Assembly (NCBI GenBank): GCA_036362985.1
Contig: JAYGXS010000001.1
Span: 53,440,185-53,504,184 of the forward strand
Length of the DNA: 64,000 nt
DNA from: Ligula intestinalis
Lineage: Eukaryota; Platyhelminthes; Cestoda; Diphyllobothriidea; Diphyllobothriidae
Reading direction: 5' to 3'
In this document: in pieces, positions 12,261-26,225 of the stretch
How positions within the stretch are numbered: the stretch's first letter is position 1
Layout: each line of letters begins with the position of its first letter
Made by a program: the position numbers and the translations under genes
The notes under the pieces: model-generated
Database searches by the model: none
What the model was told of the DNA's origin: nothing
The model's input: only the letters and a program-made list of their open reading frames with translations

Positions 12261-15200
12261 CGACAGGAAAGCGTGGTCAGGCACTTTGATATTGCGAAGA
12301 CTTGGTGGGTAATAAAAGCGTGGCAGTCACTAACAGTAACTTTTGAGACTGTGTGGAAGAACGAGACTCGAAGACTTTCAGACCTACGATCAAATTATAG
12401 CTTGAGCTAATGCTTGAATTCGGCCTTCGGCCGCAACCTGATAGGCAACTGTGAGACCGCTGGGTCCAGAAAACACATGTGAAACGATAGAGCGGAAGTG
12501 ATGATGGGATAGGGGCACTGAAGTCCGCACGGATGAAGCCAATTCTATAGCGAGATGCTGTTGAAGTGGATTATCCGGATCCTATGACAGAACGTATAAT
12601 TAGAAGGAGGCCACAGACAAATTGATGTGTTGGCCGTTAAGTATGGCGGAAAGTGGCCAGGATATTGACGTCAGCAATGGTATAGGGGAAGTCAGCAACT
12701 ATGAAGATGAAAAATGGCGATGGGATGTGTTGATGCCCGGAATGAAGAGGTCGGGGTAAGATGCTGCGAGTTTTGACTTTCTGGCTGATGTTTAAATAAT
12801 AATTTTTACTTAGCTTAGAGTTGTTTTACACTGATATTTACCCATTGAAATACGTGTTTGTAGTCATCAGGTCTTAGAATTTCGGTTACTTCCTTCCCCC
12901 TCATTCGCTTGCTGTTCTACGTCTCAAGTAGTAAAAGTAAAGTAACTTCTGTATTAATTAACGGGGTTCATCAAAGCAAAGTCGACACGAAAGTTGGCAC
13001 TGATGAGCAAGGCAGTGCTATAACCATTTTACCGCCACATGCCCAGGGCAACCAGCCATATATGTCAGGTTTAAATACCTTTTTATTAGCCCCTTTGTGC
13101 GTATACGCACCAAGGTTTAAAAACAAGGCTTTTAATCTTGTGAAAATGCCTCCACAATTTCTTAATTGGGCATAATCGCTTACTTTAAACGAGCCCTAAA
13201 ATTCTTACTCATGCCCTGTTGGTGCGCGCACAATGATTCGGCAGCGAACTATATAGGGATGGCCTGAGGGTGAGCATTTATAATAACTGTTAGGCGGGAC
13301 CCAACGGAAGCAACAAGTAGCCGCGTCCACAATAGGATATCGATCGGCCTATGCGCGAGCTAACACATCATGCTAGAAAATCAATCAATAATTCAGGATT
13401 CAAAGACAGTCACTCACTGAGCTAAGAGCCAATGGGACCGGCCACTATTTCGGAAGAGAATTTGATTGGCTCAATGGACATCGCTTACTCGCGTTTGTTT
13501 CCCTAAATTTATTGCACCTCTAACACTAAGAGACTTCTGACTTCCACATTCTGCACACTTTTTGTTGTGTTCTCTCTTTGAAGGCTCACATGAGGCTTAG
13601 TTAGACGGTTAATATTTTGGCCTGGGCGTCTGCTACAATATTTGGCGACACATTGAGCGGTGATATCCCGGCCTGGGCCTCCATTACAACAATAACCACT
13701 TATAATTTTCCTCCTGCTTAAAATGCATAAGTAGGCAGTTATTAAGACGAATTGATAAATATCATATAAAAGTCTTCTCCGACAGCTTTGAGCACATCTT
13801 CATGTCCGCCTTACCGGCAGCTTCACCTGCCGTGTGCAGAGAATTAACTGGCAGCCTTTCACTGGCGCGTTGTTCGCGAATTTTATGTTCATATTGTCGT
13901 TGGGTACAAGTTAGCATCGACGTAATACACGTGCTCAGCTCTTCCGTAGGCCGTGCGAGCAGCGGCCGATATCTCCAGTTACACTACTGGTGCGGTCCCC
14001 AGTAGTTTTTACTTGCCTGATAGCGGATCCCGCAGTGAAAAATTTCCGCCAGAAGCTGTTCAGAAGCTACTAGGCCTCTCCGTTCATGCCCTTTAGCATT
14101 CGTCACCTTAAGTCTTCCCGCCTATGCCCCTACGTTCTCCGTCTACGCGTCTAAGTTCAAAACCCGGGCCTTTAACGGGCTTTGTATTTGTCTACCGTCG
14201 CTTCAACCCCTTACACAAATCACCTGCCTCCCCCCATTCGCCCAGTTGTAACCGGCCACATTTCGTGTTATCCTTGTTGTGCACTTAATCCTATCCATAA
14301 ATGCTCCCCATTGTTCTTCGCCCACGTGACTCCTGTAAACTTTGGGGCCCAATGCTAGTTCGCTACCAATGCTTCTTCTCAATTACGTGACAACTATGAC
14401 CCTAGTGTCATATCCTTGCTGTCTATCTAGTTTTCTGATGAACAAATAACGTAACAAGTTCAAATATGGGTCATATTCACCCCTCAAGTTTCGATCTTGA
14501 TATTTAATGAGATAGGGCACCTGCTGCATTTGTATGAACCAATATATCGTTCTTAAATGAATATGAGCTACCATAAGTTGCATTGGTACCTTTCTGCTAA
14601 CTAAATTAAGAGCCTATACCTCTTGAATCTTCTTGCAAATACTGTTCACAAATAATCTATATCAGTCCTAAGGATTTTTTACTTTAGAAAACGCGTAAAT
14701 GTAGCCAAGACTAAATTCTTTGATTGGAAATATGCACCATTTCATGGAAGGATATGGCGATAGTGACTAAAAACCACTGCTCGGACAGAAATAAACGAGT
14801 TCTTTGAAGCCTTGCATGCACTCGTACTAAATACGTCTTAGGTGGTTGTGCTTGCTGACTGCGATGCACGTGTCGGCATAACCTACGCTGTATGGGAGAG
14901 GTGCTGAGCCTGTAACAGCAGTTTCAATTCCCCTTTTCCAATGTCTGTTTGACAGCGATCGTCCCAACAAGAATGCGAACCTACATAAGTACTATCAGTT
15001 CAAGGCTACCCCCTACACTTGGCCAAAGGCGCTTCTCGTTTAACCGTGCCGAGTCACGGCTGCGCCGAAAACTAGGCATTACTGGCCGGAACGATGGCCG
15101 ATGTGGACTGTCACTCTTGAACTGACCTTTATCTTCTGTGCCTCCTGATCGGGCTATCCCCGAAGCAGCATGTAGAACAACCAATTAAATGATCAACACT

Positions 15201-15789
15201 CAGTTACTACCTTTTCTTGAGTTACCATGGGCATATCGGTCCCGCGCAAACAAGATACTACTACTGAAGTGTCCCATAACAAATTTTTATCCTTCACATT
15301 GCAAAATGTTAGTCAACGGCAATATGCTTTTTATATAGAATAAATAGGCTTCCATAGAGCTCACATCACGGAATCGGCGCCTGCAATAACAACGGCCTCT
15401 TCATTCTCTGAAACGGTGCAGAGCGGGATTTTCGCGGCAACCAACACCTTATTCTTTACCTCAGCTCGAATCAAGGGAACCTAGACGCACTATTCTCCAA
15501 TGGGAATGATGCATATGATGGACTACATTTTTTTGGAAGCGTGACTTCCAAGAGTTGCTGAAAACTTAGGCGAGGTGCGTGGTCGATGGTTGGATGTATC
15601 ACTGTCACGTCAGCTACAAGGTGAGATTCCAACTGCCACTTCGCTGGAAACCGTAATTAAACTACCATTATTTGAGTTAAATACAATAGCGTTAAACTTA
15701 CCTGCTTTGATTTCAGCAATCGACTGGTCAATTACCTTGAAGGACTGTGGATTCAAGATGACACTGGTGATTCGTAACGGCGACAACTA
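12261..15789. other. No recognisable gene
   Basis: Moderate GC and no convincing gene. A 20-23 nt direct repeat beginning ggcctgggc occurs at 13619 and 13670. The sequence atttggcgac after the first copy (about 13640) recalls an LTR/primer-binding-site junction, but no second LTR is visible. Confidence 0.35.
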
Positions 15790-16560
15790 TAAGAAGCTAG
15801 TCATTCGACCGCCGTGGATATCCTCCTTTGTCCGCTTTATCTGCGGCGGGTTTGGGTCAACGATGGCGGTGAACATATCCGCAATTCACAACCATAAGGC
15901 GTCAGATAATGAAGCCGAAAGACCCACTGCCACGGTAAGGAACACCTGAGGTCGTCTGCGGGATCTTGTGCAGTTCCGGTCAGAGCAACTTTGTCGAAAA
16001 AACTGACAGACGTCTCAAGAAGCGAATTGCCGAACACCCGGCAGCAGTGCGGCGGAATGATGCCAATTCTCAAGTTGTGGCTCATTCGACGAGACCCGGC
16101 CGTACGTTCAAATTTTATGAGTCCAAAATTCTCGTAAGAGGTGTTAATCGGGTGAGCGGGGAACTATTTGAGTCATGGTCCACGGCCCCCGATCCATATT
16201 CAGTGCTTAGACTCAATTTGGCCAATGCAAGTCATCACTTGGGGAACGGACAGGCCACCGCCTCATCTTACGCCAACACCTGAAAGCCAGATGGCCGAGC
16301 AATCATCACACCCGGGCCCACCGCCCGTGATAAAAGTTCAACAACTCAGAGCCCGCGTGCCTTCTAACAAACTATCCACGCGACAGAAGGCAATTAAGGT
16401 TAATTGTCACTGCGTGTTTGCAGTGATGACTGTATCTTATAAATATTGCAAACTCCTATGCATGTTTTACCCGTTTCTGCTACTGTTTCCTATTCATGTC
16501 TCTGATGATGAATCCGCGATGGACGTCAAGACGTCCGGCAAATAAACGCATTGTCCCAGC
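15790..16560 (+). mobile_element. Penelope-like element, 3' fragment with GIY-YIG region and terminal motif
   Basis: Plus-strand frames encode CSSGQSNFVEKTDRRLKKRI, then EHPAAVRRNDANSQVVAHST and GRTFKFYESKILVRG. These are colinear with CICGQSK, GETGRLLKAR and HAASVRRNDANFQVATHS of the PLE at 53218-54690. This is the GIY-YIG endonuclease end of a PLE protein. The non-coding tail carries CTGATGA at 16502 and a decayed GAAACGTC (read as AAGACGTC). Frameshifts and stops show it is dead. Confidence 0.7.
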
Positions 16561-17139
16561 GATCGTGTCTTCTTCTCCTCAATATCCACAAGTTGTTCGA
16601 CAATAAGAATAGGCTCCTCAGAACACCCGCCAACTTTAAAACCAATTTAAACTATTCTGTTTCATATACCATGGCTTGGTTGAGCAACGACTGCGTGAGA
16701 TGCTTCACTTTCAGATGTTTCGCGAACCGAGGAGACACATATACGTGCAAATGAAGACTTGCTTTGCTTCCATCAGTACAAAGAGTGGTCCCTATTCTAG
16801 ACCAACCGCATTGCTGATACGCTTCAAGGGTCTATAAGCATATCAGCGCAAGAAGGGTGGAAAAACTCGGGTGGATATTCCAGGAGCCATGGCAATATGG
16901 ACAAGTCCAAGCACTTCAATGATGTAAAAATCATCCATCGTCAAAATCCCAAGTAAAACCGAACGAGATACGACATTCTCCAAAAATCTCGTTTGTCCAG
17001 GTTGACGAGAGTATCTTGGCCTTCATTCTCATCAATCGTCTTAGCAACCACTTGTAGCAGAAGCTTTTCTCCGAAAGCGAAAGACGATTCCGAAGACGTC
17101 ACTGTACGATTTATACATTCTTCGGCACCCTTCGGCTAC
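16561..17139. other. No recognisable gene
   Basis: Short ORFs only; nothing to annotate. Confidence 0.35.
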
Positions 17140-17260
17140 AGTGCGAGAGTTCGACCGTCGCTCTCGACGATGTCTACCATGAGCTTAAATGAGCTGAAGG
17201 CAGACGCGGTGGCTATAGCTGGATTATAGGGAAGGTAGACTCAGCGGAGTTAGCCCAGGT
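17140..17260 (+). repeat. Dispersed repeat family A, partial copy
   Basis: About 85-110 bp closely resembling 38895-38990: both start at GACCGTCG and share TCGAC, ATGTC, AGCTGAAG, CAGACG and GGTAGACTC/GTAGACTC in the same order and spacing. No coding sense is conserved. Confidence 0.55.
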
Positions 17261-17499
17261 TAGCTGTAGTAGGAACAGTGGGAAATGCGAACAGGCTTGT
17301 GGACTACTTTTGCAGATCTAAGAAACCGTTGATTTCGGGGGATTATGCTGAATCTCAGATGTGCGGAGCATCTCACTCCATGGGTCGTCACCTATATGAT
17401 GGGTACACATCACTGAACATGGGAGTCTTAAAGGCGTTCGTGGTAATTGATTAAATAAGACGGAACCCCTATTTGTTCGACTCTTATGTTATTCTCCAC

Positions 17500-17770
17500 G
17501 CTAATACTAATCTATCCGAACGAGCGACCTCGGATCAGTATCGTCCACAAGACTGATGACAATGTTTCCATACTCGATGAGTGCATACCTCCACATGCAT
17601 ATTAAAAACCACTGTCTCTCAACTACCTTTGTGGAGTACCGTCCATGTTATACTCGACAGACGCAGAAGTGCAAAGAAATATGAACACCTTCACCTCTGG
17701 CTGTGTAAGCATCGGGCTCACTATAAACACCTTTAAATAAGCATCTTCACATTGAAATATTATAGATTCC
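17500..17770 (+). mobile_element. Non-LTR reverse-transcriptase scrap
   Basis: A frame near 17640-17740 reads STDAEVQRNMNTFTSGCVSI followed by GLTINTFK. This resembles the post-YADD segment of RTE/BovB-type LINE reverse transcriptases (DAxLQxxxDxFxxACxxFGLxINxxKT). The supporting stretch is short, so the clade is uncertain. Confidence 0.45.
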
Positions 17771-18029
17771 TCCCTACCCTTCATATAATTAGAACTACTG
17801 TTGCTATGATATGACTTCGCTGGTTATGATTTTATTTCATGTCATATTGCCGTGCCCGAGAACGTTTTGGAAAACACACAAACGGTTTTGTGACGAATTA
17901 ATGCAAAATTTCGTTTTCTACGTCTTTTAATGAGTAAAGGAGAGAACGGATGAAAAACAGAACAATTTATTTAATGTTCTGAACTTTCAAATTTGTACAC
18001 AACTTCATTGTCAGCGATAATACCTGCAA

Positions 18030-18195
18030 AAAGTTGCTGCTGAAAACTGCGAAACAGCCCATGAGTTCAACTTCGCAGTCAAGAAATTCATCCATGCCGA
18101 ACACAAGTCGTGCAAAAAACTGATTGAAGCCTGCTTCATGAATGGAAACTCAATCAGTCGATTGGCGCCGGCTTCACATAGCTTTAAGTAGCCGA
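18030..18195 (+). mobile_element. Fragment resembling a PLE/LINE C-terminal domain
   Basis: The frame AENCETAHEFNFAVKKFIHA, then EHKSCKKLIEACFMNGNSIS, resembles the region after the GIY-YIG domain in PLE proteins (GHxFxFxxxKxI followed by a KxxEAxxxxxxxxSINR-type ending). It ends at a TAG. There is no upstream catalytic part nearby. Confidence 0.45.
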
Positions 18196-20362
18196 CGTCA
18201 AACGTGTCTCACTGAAAGGTGATTGATTTACATCCCCTATTCTTGCTAAGACTGCGTAGAATACAATGGATGCACATACCAACAAACAAAAAGGGCGATA
18301 TTGTGGAAAGAGGGGATTAAGGGTAATCTATTGTGGACTATTGATACGAAACAATTTTCGACGATACATAAAAAAATTCAATTGACAGACACAAACGGTT
18401 GACCTGGACTAGTGGACGATACTCTCATACCTGATTAACAACCGGTGAGATTGTTGCGCTTTGCACAACTAAGGGGTTGAACCGTCTATGGTACCGGCAG
18501 CGAAGAAAAACGACAGAGCTAATGGCGAACGGAAGTTGATGGAATGCTGCGAGGTAAGGTCCACTGGTAATTTACAGAGACATTGTGGAAACAGGTCCAT
18601 CATGCCAGGTAAACAACCCTGCGAGGTTCCGTTTTCTATTGCAATATGCTCACTTTTCACTCCGCCTTTCGGGCTATAGATATTTATCAAATCAGTAACT
18701 TTTAATGCGCTTTTACTGATAAGCAATTGGAACTTGCATAGCCAAAACACAAATTAATATGCATTATAAAAGTCACTTGCTTTACGGTCTGTCTATGACA
18801 GAAATGTCGATGTGACACAGCAACATCCAGAAAAGTCACTACGTAGAGTCAGTTGAACTATACATGACAACATTCTTAGGTTCCTCCCACCGAAGTACGA
18901 TAGTAAGTATTTTATGTATAAAGCGCCAATTCTAATTCGATTGTCGATGGTCGAATATTTTGCTTGATAGCTTATCCACAGAAAGGCAAAGGTAGGCAAG
19001 GATCAAATCATATTTCGTTTTGAAGCGTCTTCTCCGTGCATTTTACTAAGCACTTGGATACGCGATTACTGTCAATTCTTTAGATTGGATATGAAATCGA
19101 TTCAAGCTGCACTGTTATTGATCATTTTTGTGAAAGAATATGCTCAACTAATATTAAACTGACCCGGGATGTCAAGTCAAGTCAAATCAAATTTATTGAA
19201 GGAAATATAGGCAAACGCCTTTGAACTCCCTCTTGGTACATAGGATTTAAGAAATGCATCGGCATAGCCAAACATTCAAAAGAAGTCGTTGACACAATTT
19301 CAGATGACTACTCGCTTGTTTCAAGTAATAAACTCACACTCAGTTTACACGAGCCAGCAGTATAACTGAGGAAGAAGAGCAGACAGTGAAAAAAACTCCT
19401 AAGGCTGGCTCATAATTCAAAATGGAATGTCATTTGTGGTTTTTAGGAGAAAAACTGTCGCTTCCCTTCATCTCAGAATGCATACCAAAAAAACTAAAAG
19501 TATTCCGTTTTCTGAATTAACCAGCTGCACTATTTCATTCTGCAAGCCCTTTCTGGCGCGGGTTTGTAATATTGACCTCAGGTGGCCCGACACAACCAAA
19601 ACAGCGATTTTGGAATGTAGCTAAGACACACACGAATTGACATTTAAGAGGGAAGGACACTAATAGTATCCCTCTGAACAAACTTGCGGACGTCTAGTCA
19701 GCCATCTGACCGCGTTTTAAAAAAATTCCAAAAACTCATGCAGCAAATAAACCTTTCAAAATCCGTAGTATTTTGCATAACAACATTCCATTACACCGTT
19801 ACTTCCCTGATCACGCAATGCATCCAAAGACTTGATCTTTCCAATGTTGGACGAAAAGATCCATTGCGCACCTACTTGTGACTAGTAGGCTTATTTAGAG
19901 TGCGGGTAAAATTGGGTTACTCCATTGAAATCTTAGAGGTTCACTTATAATTAATTTCCCTGAGTTTTATGAAGCGTATGCGAACCAACCATCATCCACA
20001 GCACCCAGGAAATGCTATGCTAAACCTATCTGATTTTATTCTTTTCCTACGAGCTGACTATCTGCGGTGGTATTTACAGCTTTTTTCATAAGTTGCCTTG
20101 GGCTCACGAGACTGTTTATATGGCCAAGAGGGCAACGTAATTCACTGTAAGACTGACGCTATGTCAGATAGAGGTTTTGTGTGCTGTTTAGCAGTGACAA
20201 ACACGTATTTTTTCACACATTTTCATACTTTTATGCCATGCTGTGTATTAATACATCCTTCACATTTATTTACCGACTTTTTAACTATTATGTACACCAA
20301 CTAACTGCTTAGGACTTAAGCTAGTTCCTAGCTGCGCATCCACTATTTGCCTACTTCACTCA
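18196..20362. other. No recognisable gene; GTCAA tandem at 19171
   Basis: A short tandem of gtcaa units lies at 19171-19190, just before an AT-rich stretch. Read on the other strand it could be the short-repeat tail of a LINE. No coding region can be supported here. Confidence 0.35.
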
Positions 20363-23300
20363 ATGCGAACTCGGCGAGAGCAATCTTCGAATTCTGAACG
20401 GGGAGATCGTCCATGTCCCGAGGTCACTCCTCTGGAGAAAGCCGATAACACTAACAGCCTATTTTGGATGGACAACAGTCCGTCTCCATCAGCACCGACA
20501 GCTCCCTGCATGCAATCTCACGCAAGAGGCAACCACCTGCATAAAGTGGTGACTAAGTCTAAATTGAACTTTCTTTACACAAATGCCCAAAGTCTTCCCT
20601 CAAAAATTGATGAACTCAAGGCAGTACTTTCGGAGCGGAAACCTGATGTAGTTGCCATAACGGAAACGTAGCTAAAAACAGAAATCGCAGATTCGGAGAT
20701 TTAAATTCCAGCATACCAGCTTTTCCGCAAAGACCGCCAAAACCGGCAAGGAGGTGGGGTTGTTTTGTATGTCAGAACTGAAATCTCTGTTGTAGAAAGA
20801 GAACACACTCAAGCCCTGGAGTATGAGTCCGTCTGGTTAAAGATCAAGAAGGCTAATTCACAGAACCTTGAATTCCTGGCCGTTTACCGGCCACCAAAAA
20901 TTCTGAGTGGAGCCGACGGCTCGCTCCTTGGTCTGGCTTCTAGCCACCAGGAGGTTCTCATCGTTGATGTCTTCAACGCCCCTGCAATTAAATTGAACAA
21001 CCTGACAGCTGAGGCGGCGTCAACTTTCTTTAGTTCCAAATTAATGGATCTCACGCTTGAATTGTCTCTAATTCAGAACGTTAAGGGCATAACCAGATTT
21101 CGAGAAAACCAACGGGCTACTTGTTTGGATCTCATTTTCACGAAGGATTCATCCTACATAGATGAAGTGCATTTAAGTGCTCCGCTCGGTAAGAGTGACC
21201 ATACGACGCTGATGTGGGATTTCTCACTCCATACTCAACGGCTGAGGAAAATGGAGGACCAGCCAAACATATGGAAGGCAGATCTCAATTCAATGAAGAA
21301 TGCACTATCGTCCGTGAATTGGGACTGCCTACTCAAGGGGGATCCGGAGGAGGATTGGAGATCACTCAAAGGGTTGTATTAGATCTAATTAAGCGCTTTT
21401 GTCCGGTGAAGGTACAAAAGATGACTAGTCGTCCTGCCTGGTTGACGAGAGACCTTAACGGGCAACTGAAGAAGATGAATAGGGAATGGAAGTTATTCAG
21501 GAAAACTGGGTCGCCAGTACAACTCGAGGAATTCCGACGCCAAAGAAATGCAGTAAAAAAATCAATTCACCAGGCCAGGAAAAACTATGAATCAAGAGTC
21601 CTCCAACAGGCTGAAGGAAAGCCCAAAATTATATTACGCTGTAGTAACAGTAGATTAAAAAACAAGAATCCTGTCGCAGTACTTAAGAATGATGATGGCG
21701 GAGAAGTCGTTGAGAAGGACGAGAAAGCCGAGTGCTGTAGCTGGTTCTTTGCCTCGGTATTCACTAGGGAAACCGAGCTTCATTTTGATAATGCCAACAG
21801 TGCTGTTATAAACGCCGGTCCAGCACTTCATTCTCTACTATTTCCAACATCTGTAGAGGAGAGGGAGCTGCAGAGCCTCAAATAAGCAAAGTCATCCGGT
21901 CCAGACAATATATCAGCCAAGTTCTTGAAAGATTTGGCAAGCGAACTCTCAGAGCCCCTAACACATATCTTTCGTTCTTCATTTGAACTAGGAAAACTGC
22001 CATCTGAATGGAAAATGGCAAATATTTACCCGATATACAAGGGCAGAGCCCGAACGAAGGTCAACAATTACTGGCCCGTCAGCCTAACTTGCATTTGCTG
22101 AAAGGTGATGGAAACGATAATTAAGAAGACGACAATGGAGTTCGTGGAGGAGAACAACCTACTGTCAGGGCTCCAACACGGCTTCAGAAAGAACCATTCT
22201 TGCCTTTCCAGCCTTCTACTCTCCACTGAGCAGTGGACTCGCGCACTAGATGAAGATGGTAAGGTTGACGTCATCTATACGGACTTCAAGAAGGCATTCG
22301 ACAGCGTCCCACATAAGCGTATAATGTATAAATTGTCAGAAATCGGCATAAGAGGAAACCTGCTGGCATGGATCACAGATTTTCTCACAGGGCGATCGCA
22401 AACTGTGTGCATCGGTGACTCAAAGTCAAACCCTACATCTGTTCTGAGTGGCGTCCCCCAAGGCTCTGTCTTAGGGCCACTGCTCTTCCTTATCTATATC
22501 AACGACTGTATCAACGACCTGGGTTGCAGCGCTATCATGTTTGCCGACGACGTCAAACTCCGGAGAGCCATCAGGTCTGACGCCGATAGGAAACCGCTTC
22601 AAGAGAGTCTCAATCGACTTAGCTGCTGGTCTGCTCTTTAGCTTTAAAACTTCAACATTAGTAAGTGTGTGGTTTTAAGACTCCGTACTAGAATGACTGA
22701 TGAGGAGAACAATTCCTTCCAATGCTTCCTCGATGGGCACCCGCTTTCAAATGTGAACGAACAAAAGGATCTCGGTGTTCTAATAAATTCCTCACTTAAA
22801 CCATCGACTCAGTGTGTGAAGGCAGCTAAACGCGCGACACAGGTGCTGTTTGCGATTCGGCGGGGATTCATCGACATTGACAAGGAGCTCTTCAGGAAAA
22901 CCTACGGAGCGTTTGTTCGGGCCCACTTGGAGTATGCTGTCCAGGCCTGGCGTCCGTGGTTCAAGAAGGATTACCTGCACCTGGAGCGAGTGCAGGCGAG
23001 GGCTACGAAGATGGTCAAGAATCTTGGTCATCTGCCTTATGAAGACAGACTGACCGAACTTGATCTTTTCCCTCTCAATTATAGGCAACTCCGCGGGGAC
23101 CTCATACATACAAGCCCTAGAATTTGATGATTTCTTCGAATTGGCTCAGACTGACCATCTGCGAGGTCATCCTTTTAAACTACAGAGGAAACCGGCCCGT
23201 ATCGACGTTCGACGAAACGCCTTCTCTCAGAGGGTCATTGGAGCGTGGAACGGACTCCCGGAAGATGTGGTCCTCTCAGATACTGTTGAAATTTTTAAAC

Positions 23301-23515
23301 ACAAACTTGATTCTTATTTGCTGAGAAACTGTGGCAGATATAATGAACAAATTGTCAGTAGCAGCACTTTGCAACTGGCTCACACTTATCGCTGGTGTTA
23401 AGCCTACATTTGTACATTTGTATTATGTACTATTGTTACGGTGGACCTATTATGCGATTTTGGCTATGAATAGAGAGCTAAAGGGCGAAAGCCTTCTTCC
23501 CTTAATAAACTGACT
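20363..23515 (+). mobile_element. CR1-clade LINE, ORF2 nearly complete but inactivated
   Basis: Ordered domains are visible. The AP-type endonuclease N-terminus is KLNFLYTNAQSLPSKIDELK (from about 20560). A linker rich in K/R leads to the RT with FKKAFDSVPHKRIMYKL (about 22280), GVPQGSVLGPLLFLIYIND (about 22450) and FADDVKL. A post-RT domain follows (DLGVLINSSLKPSTQC, then LNYRQLRGDL). Inactivating changes include an in-frame TAG near 20669, a stop near 20702, a frameshift near 21380, stops near 21883 and 22639, and a frameshift near 23090. The 3' tail (cttaataaactga) ends near 23515. No ORF1 was recognised upstream. Host role: none. Confidence 0.85.
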
Positions 23516-24555
23516 TAAAGTGGCTTTTACCTTTTTTAATTGTTACGCTCTATCTTCCTCTCTGAGAGAGAGTACTGCCTTCTTCATTGACTTTACTTTT
23601 TTCACACCGATCATCTCATATTTTAATAGCTAAATCCTGAACATCGTCGAACGTTTTTTGTGTCTCACGCTTTTGCTGTCCAGAGCATAATTTTCTTGAA
23701 ATAGTTCATCATTCTATAGTATGTGAGCCATACAGTACGCGAATATTTACCTTGCGCCTCTTTCCGACAACTAAGCCTTACCTGTGCTTTACGTGGTTGT
23801 CCGAATCCATACGACCTCGTCCCTAAGCAATGGGCCAAACCAGATGACCGTATTCATAACGTATCTCCGCGAATGACATTCAAGTTATTAAGCTCAACCA
23901 ACCTCCATATAAACAATACATTCAGGAAAAGTGGTCGTAGATGATGTCGCAGGTGGCCTAGGGCACTTGAAGTCGCCTTCCCCTTGTACGGAAGGCTTGA
24001 CTCGCTAAACTTCGCCAGATACTCAGGATGAATTAGCGATTCTCTTAAGAAATACCTTACATTCCTCTTTACTGATTTAAAAGCTGTAAAGATGCAGACT
24101 CATCAGTTCACATTCGCAGAACATAGTCTCTGACATAACCTGCAGAAAATCGAAGGCAGATTACAACATAATTCACCGCAAGGCATTTTGCTAAGTAGAC
24201 ATGAGTTCCTCAAACTTTCTACAGTTATATGTTCTCTCAAATAACCACTGCCCACTGGGATCATCTGCAAACACAGGCTGTCCAACCGTACCAGAATTGA
24301 AGCCCAGCTAATGGACCATCATCCTTCTCCAATAAAAGTCCGATCGTGCTTATTCTCGCACAGAGTGAGGCGTGGCCAAAGTAGTTCGACTGCTCAGATT
24401 ATAGAAGCTGATGAATCCGTTAACTAAACTTACCAGGTTTAGATGAAAAAAGTAGAAAATAGCAGTGCAAGGAAAAAAAGAGACTGAGATGGGAGCTGTT
24501 CCTAGACATTTAAACTTTTCTCAGCTTTCGAAAATATTCCCTTGGTTAATATTAG
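23516..24555. other. No recognisable gene upstream of PLE
   Basis: The stretch does not show the expected N-terminal part of a PLE protein, so the PLE that follows appears 5'-truncated. Nothing else can be supported. Confidence 0.35.
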
Positions 24556-24558
24556 AAT

Positions 24559-24602
24559 TCAGTTTTTGGCCAACAATTATTTTCAGCAACTCTTCATCAG
24601 AC
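24559..24602 (-). repeat. Inverted-repeat arm 1 at PLE 5' boundary
   Basis: These 44 nt match the reverse complement of 26230-26273 at 41 of 44 positions by eye. The arm sits at the very start of the recognisable RT reading frame. Confidence 0.8.
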
Positions 24603-26225
24603 TTCCGAAAATTCACAAACAGGGGCTACCTTTACGTCCTATCCTGGATATGAGAAACTCCCCTTACCATACCATTGCTAAATGGCTGGTAGAAAAGTTG
24701 CAAACTCTTGGAAGTTACATGTATCCTAGAAGCCTGAAAGACACATTTCAATTTGTCAAAGCTATGAAGAATATGAACGTTGCAAGAAGTAAGATGCTCT
24801 CATTGGATATATCGTCACTATTCACCAATGTACCCGTGGCAGAAACCATAAACTACCTCTGCGACGTTATTCGGGACGCGAACTACCAGATAGGTATGCC
24901 CGTGAAAACCCTCAAAGATCTCCTCACGCGATGCACACAAAATGTCCAATTTATCTGCAATGGTCAGTTTTACAGACAGATTGATGGTGTGGCGATGGGC
25001 TCACCACTCGGACCGTTTCTTGCAAATGTCTTTATGGGCAAGATCGAGAAAACGAGTCTAGGGAACACCATCAATGACCTTGCACTCTACGGTCGATATG
25101 TAGATGATCTTCTGTTTGACTGACTATAACACTGACATTGACGCCTTGGTCGCGAAGTTTAACAGCGCTCACCATCGCTCAAGTTTTCTGCTAAGACTGA
25201 AGTGGACGATGAAATTGTGTACCTTGACGTCCTTCTGCGAAGGCAAGAGGATGGATCTATCCTACGCAGGGTTTTCCGAAAGAAAACCTGGACAGGACAA
25301 TACACTAACTTCCACAGTTTTATCCCCCTCAATATAAAACGAAATCTGGTCCAAGGATTAGCAGCTAGAAAACGACAGATCTGTTCTCCTGAAACTGTCA
25401 AAGCATAACTCCAACAGCTGCAGCATACACTAATTGAAAATAAATACCCGGAAAGGTTCATCCGCAGAAATATTGGTGAACGCGCCAAAAAGCCTGTCAC
25501 ATTAACTGCACAAAAGAAAGACGTGTTCATAAGACTGCCTTTCTTAGGCGATGCAACCAGCGAGCTGGTCAGACGACGCTTGAGGACTGCAATCACAAAC
25601 GCTTTCCCAGCGGCGAACTTACGGGTGCTCTTCACGAACTCTCCCCTCCTACGATTGGGAGGTAAAGACAGACTCCCTTTGAAGGCCACATCAATGTGCA
25701 TTTACTCTTTCACTTGCTCCTGTGGAGCGGGATACATCGGCCGTACAACGAGGCGTCTCGAAAAGAGGGTACATGAGCACATACCGACCTGGCTAAGTAA
25801 AGGTGAAACTAGATCGATCTCGAGTGCTATTCTCGCACACCTAGTCGATACGAACCATCGAGTCGATACTAACGAATCCTTTCAGGTGGTCTACAGGACA
25901 CCATCTAATTTTTCAAAAGCCTACGCCAACGGATGCTTGCTACAGCCGAAGCAGTGGCTATAAGGCTAGCAAATCCAGTGCTGTGTTGTCAGAAGACTCT
26001 GACACAAGCTCTGTCACTTCCGTGGCCTAAACCGACACCAGGTGGCGATAGGATTTCGCCCCTACCAACTAGCGAAAATCCCTCAACCAACATGCTGACA
26101 TGGCCTACATGCGCAAACTGACATAGTCCGCGTTAGCCAATTAGCGCCCGAGTTAGATAGTTTTTGATTTTTCTACCTATTCAAACTTTTATTGTTATGT
26201 ACAGCGTCAATTTCCCTTGCAAATG

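Noticed and set aside
13619..13692. LTR and primer-binding site
   Set aside because: Only a short direct repeat and an atttggcgac word; no second LTR or internal coding in the right orientation.
22792..23109. Long minus-strand ORF inside the CR1 element
   Set aside because: It is the antisense shadow of the plus-strand post-RT domain; no motif of its own.
25159..25701. 180-codon minus-strand ORF inside the 24-kb PLE
   Set aside because: Antisense of the RT-to-GIY-YIG linker coding strand. Open length is a by-product of codon composition.
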